NCBI RefSeq assembly: GCF_002240355.1
Contig: NZ_CP016353.1
Coordinates: 930,001-994,000, forward strand
Reading direction: 5' to 3'
DNA from: Prauserella marina
GTDB lineage: Bacteria; Actinomycetota; Actinomycetes; Mycobacteriales; Pseudonocardiaceae
DNA length: 64,000 nt
In this document: positions 62,588 to 64,000 of the stretch, in pieces
How the letters are laid out: every line of letters starts with the position of its first letter
Position numbering within the stretch: position 1 is the stretch's first letter
The notes under the pieces: model-generated
What the model was told of the DNA's origin: nothing
Database searches by the model: none
The model's input: only the letters and a program-made list of their open reading frames with translations
Program-made: the position numbers and the translations under genes

Positions 62588-63430
62588 TCAGGACGCGTTC
62601 GCGCGCTCTTCCCGTTCGGCCGCCTCGTCCTCGGCGAGGATCTGCGCGACCGACTTGCGCCGTTCCGGCCTCGGTTCGTCGCCGGCGAGCGCGCCGCCAG
62701 GCTTGAGCTCCCTCACCGTGAAGTACAGCCAGCCCAGCAGAGCCATCGTGCCGAACGCGATCCACTGGAGCGCGTAGGAAAGGAACGGGCCCGCGTCGAG
62801 CTGCGGCAACGGCAGCGGGCCCAGCACGCCCGGTTGATCGTTTTCGAGCTGGAAGTAGCCGGGCCGGATGTCGAGGTTGCCGGCGGCGCCCACCACCTGC
62901 GGGTTGATCGCGTAGCTGTGCAGCTTCCCCTCGGTCGACTCGTCCGAGAAGGCGGGCCGCTCCTGTGGGTCCCGCTCCTGGATCCGGACTCTCGCCTCGA
63001 CTCCCACCACACCTTCCGGCGGTGCGGCGTAGGGCGGCACCATTGTCCGGTCGTCGGGGCGAACATAGCCGCGGTCGATCAGCACGACCTCGCCGTCCGT
63101 GGTGCGCATGGGGGTGAGGATCTCGAAGGCCGGTTCGCCCTGTACGGTGCGCAACCTGGCGATGACCTCGGCCTCTGGCAGGTAGGTGCCCTTGATGAGG
63201 ACGCGCTGCCACTGGGTGTTCACGTCGGGTACCTGGTTGTCGGGAAGCGCGGCCGACACCGGTTCGGGGGTCGCCGTGAACGATGCCTGCACGGCGGCGT
63301 TCTGGGTCGCCCGCTCGTCGTGCCGCTGGAACTGCCACGGCGCCAGCAACGTGTAGCAGGACACGGCGAAGATGAACACCACGAGGGTCAACGCCAGCCA
63401 GCCCGGCTTGAGCAGGAACTTCCACCGCAC
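62588..63430 (-). CDS. SURF1 family cytochrome oxidase assembly protein
   Basis: 280 aa. One N-terminal helix (LALTLVVFIFAVSCYTLLAP), then WQFQRHDER, GTYLPEAEVIARLRTVQGEP, VLIDRGYVRPDD and a C-terminal helix (YALQWIAFGTMALLGWLYF). This is the SURF1 layout, which helps insert heme a into aa3-type oxidases. A charged cytoplasmic tail follows. Confidence 0.92.
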   Translation of the reverse strand: MRWKFLLKPGWLALTLVVFIFAVSCYTLLAPWQFQRHDERATQNAAVQASFTATPEPVSAALPDNQVPDVNTQWQRVLIKGTYLPEAEVIARLRTVQGEPAFEILTPMRTTDGEVVLIDRGYVRPDDRTMVPPYAAPPEGVVGVEARVRIQERDPQERPAFSDESTEGKLHSYAINPQVVGAAGNLDIRPGYFQLENDQPGVLGPLPLPQLDAGPFLSYALQWIAFGTMALLGWLYFTVRELKPGGALAGDEPRPERRKSVAQILAEDEAAEREERANAS

Positions 63431-63482
63431 GCTTCCACGGTATGCGGTGCGCCGCTCCCGGTGCAGCGCGGGGCCGCGCGGC

Positions 63483-64000
63483 TCAGCCGAGACAGGCCCT
63501 TGCCGCGGTCAGCGCCTGCCGCGCGTAGCCCTCCCCGAACAGCACGGCGTGGACGAGTAACGGGAAGAGCTGGTGCAGCGGAACGCGCTCGCGCCACCCG
63601 TCGGCGAGCGGAGCCCCCGCGTCCCGCGCTGCCTCTTCGTAGCCGCCCACTATGTGGTCGAGCAGCGGAGTACCGAACAGGCGCAGCATCGCGAGGTCGG
63701 TCTCCCTGTGCCCGCCGTGGGCGGCGGGGTCGATCAGCCACGCCGACCCGTCCTCGGCCCAGTGCACGTTGCCGCTCCACGCGTCGCCGTGCAGCCTCGC
63801 GGGTGGTTCCGGCGGGCCCGCGAGGCGGGGCAGCTCGACGCACACCTCGTCGAACACCTTCGCGTCGGCCAAGGTCAGCCGCCCCTTGTCGACGCACGAA
63901 CGCACGTAGGGCTCGATCCGGTCGGTGGCGTAGCTCGCGGGCCAGTCCGCACGCGGCTCGTCGCGCATGGGAGCAAGGCCCATCCACGCGTCGGCCGGAC
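63483..64000 (-). CDS. Fructosamine kinase family protein (partial; 5' end beyond window)
   Basis: About 172 C-terminal residues. RLHGDAWSGNVHWAEDGSAW, IDPAAHGGHRETDLAMLRLFG and FPLLVHAVLFGEGYA are kinase-like catalytic motifs of the fructosamine/ketosamine-3-kinase group (HGD-x4-N and the IDP loop). It repairs early glycation products in characterised members. The frame is open to the window edge, so ATG 63983 need not be the start. Confidence 0.88.
   Translation of the reverse strand, partial: PADAWMGLAPMRDEPRADWPASYATDRIEPYVRSCVDKGRLTLADAKVFDEVCVELPRLAGPPEPPARLHGDAWSGNVHWAEDGSAWLIDPAAHGGHRETDLAMLRLFGTPLLDHIVGGYEEAARDAGAPLADGWRERVPLHQLFPLLVHAVLFGEGYARQALTAARACLG

Noticed and set aside
1-64000. 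tRNA, rRNA, phage or transposase genes
   Set aside because: I found no cloverleaf with a T-loop GTTCGA context, no 16S/23S signatures and no integrase or transposase motifs.

Overview
This is a very GC-rich (roughly 70% by eye) chromosomal segment with short intergenic gaps, many GTG starts and ATGA-type overlaps. It looks like an actinomycete of the Pseudonocardiaceae type (Amycolatopsis, Prauserella, Saccharomonospora). It carries actinobacterial marker genes: DUF3107, DUF3152, moeZ, adnA/adnB, lpqY-sugABC, an nnaR-type regulator and an IdeR box. I saw no rRNA, tRNA, CRISPR array, transposase or phage gene. From memory, the gene order resembles two M. tuberculosis blocks: Rv1234-lpqY-sugABC-corA, and the Rv3212 to Rv3199c block (PQQ-like, rhlE, ferritin-like, DUF3107, TetR, DUF3152, moeZ, TIGR02569, ATL, adnA, adnB, K+ channel, nudC). 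Accessory DNA is inserted into both.

Layout. (1) 1-5.6 kb: end of an acyl-CoA dehydrogenase gene, a GSP17M-like membrane protein, and the lpqY-sugA-sugB-sugC disaccharide (probably trehalose) ABC importer operon. (2) 5.6-11.7 kb: two overlapping membrane-protein genes; a Fic AMP-transferase gene with three palindromic operators stacked up to its start codon; and on the minus strand corA, a 38-aa membrane microprotein, a metallophosphoesterase and a ParB-like protein. (3) 12-18.8 kb: MaoC, DUF2332, acyl-CoA ligase, NUDIX, small membrane proteins, a PHP phosphoesterase and a Cas4/RecB-like nuclease. (4) 18.9-31.4 kb: PQQ-like membrane protein, a DEAD-box helicase without an ATG/GTG/TTG start, ferritin-like, DUF3107, lipoprotein, DUF4873, TetR, AurF-type diiron oxygenase, two hydrolases, a second TetR, DUF3152 metalloprotease and moeZ. 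(5) 32.5-42.3 kb: a tightly coupled nitrate/nitrite assimilation cluster (nitrate reductase, its flavoprotein, NarK-type transporter, nirB, nirD, NnaR-type regulator, chelatase). (6) 42.2-46.3 kb: winged-helix protein, DUF3224, WYL regulator, a second HemD-like gene, then two inverted arrays of a 21-bp repeat. (7) 46.3-62 kb: iron-controlled siderophore-interacting protein, ATL protein, adnAB, K+ channel, Zn peptidase, paired M16 peptidases, nudC, cobD. (8) 62.6-64 kb: SURF1 and a partial fructosamine-kinase-like gene.

How the genes work together. The nitrate cluster would import nitrate, reduce it to nitrite and then ammonium, and supply siroheme through its chelatase; the HemD-winged-helix protein would sense nitrogen status. 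AdnA and AdnB form the actinobacterial double-strand-break resection motor-nuclease. LpqY-SugABC recycles trehalose. The AurF/TetR/DUF4873 group forms a self-regulated oxidation cassette around a shared GTAAC operator.

The points most worth a second look are the Fic gene with its operator array, the helicase start, the dispersed near-perfect palindromes, the inverted 21-bp arrays, and the duplicated HemD domain with and without a DNA-binding tail.
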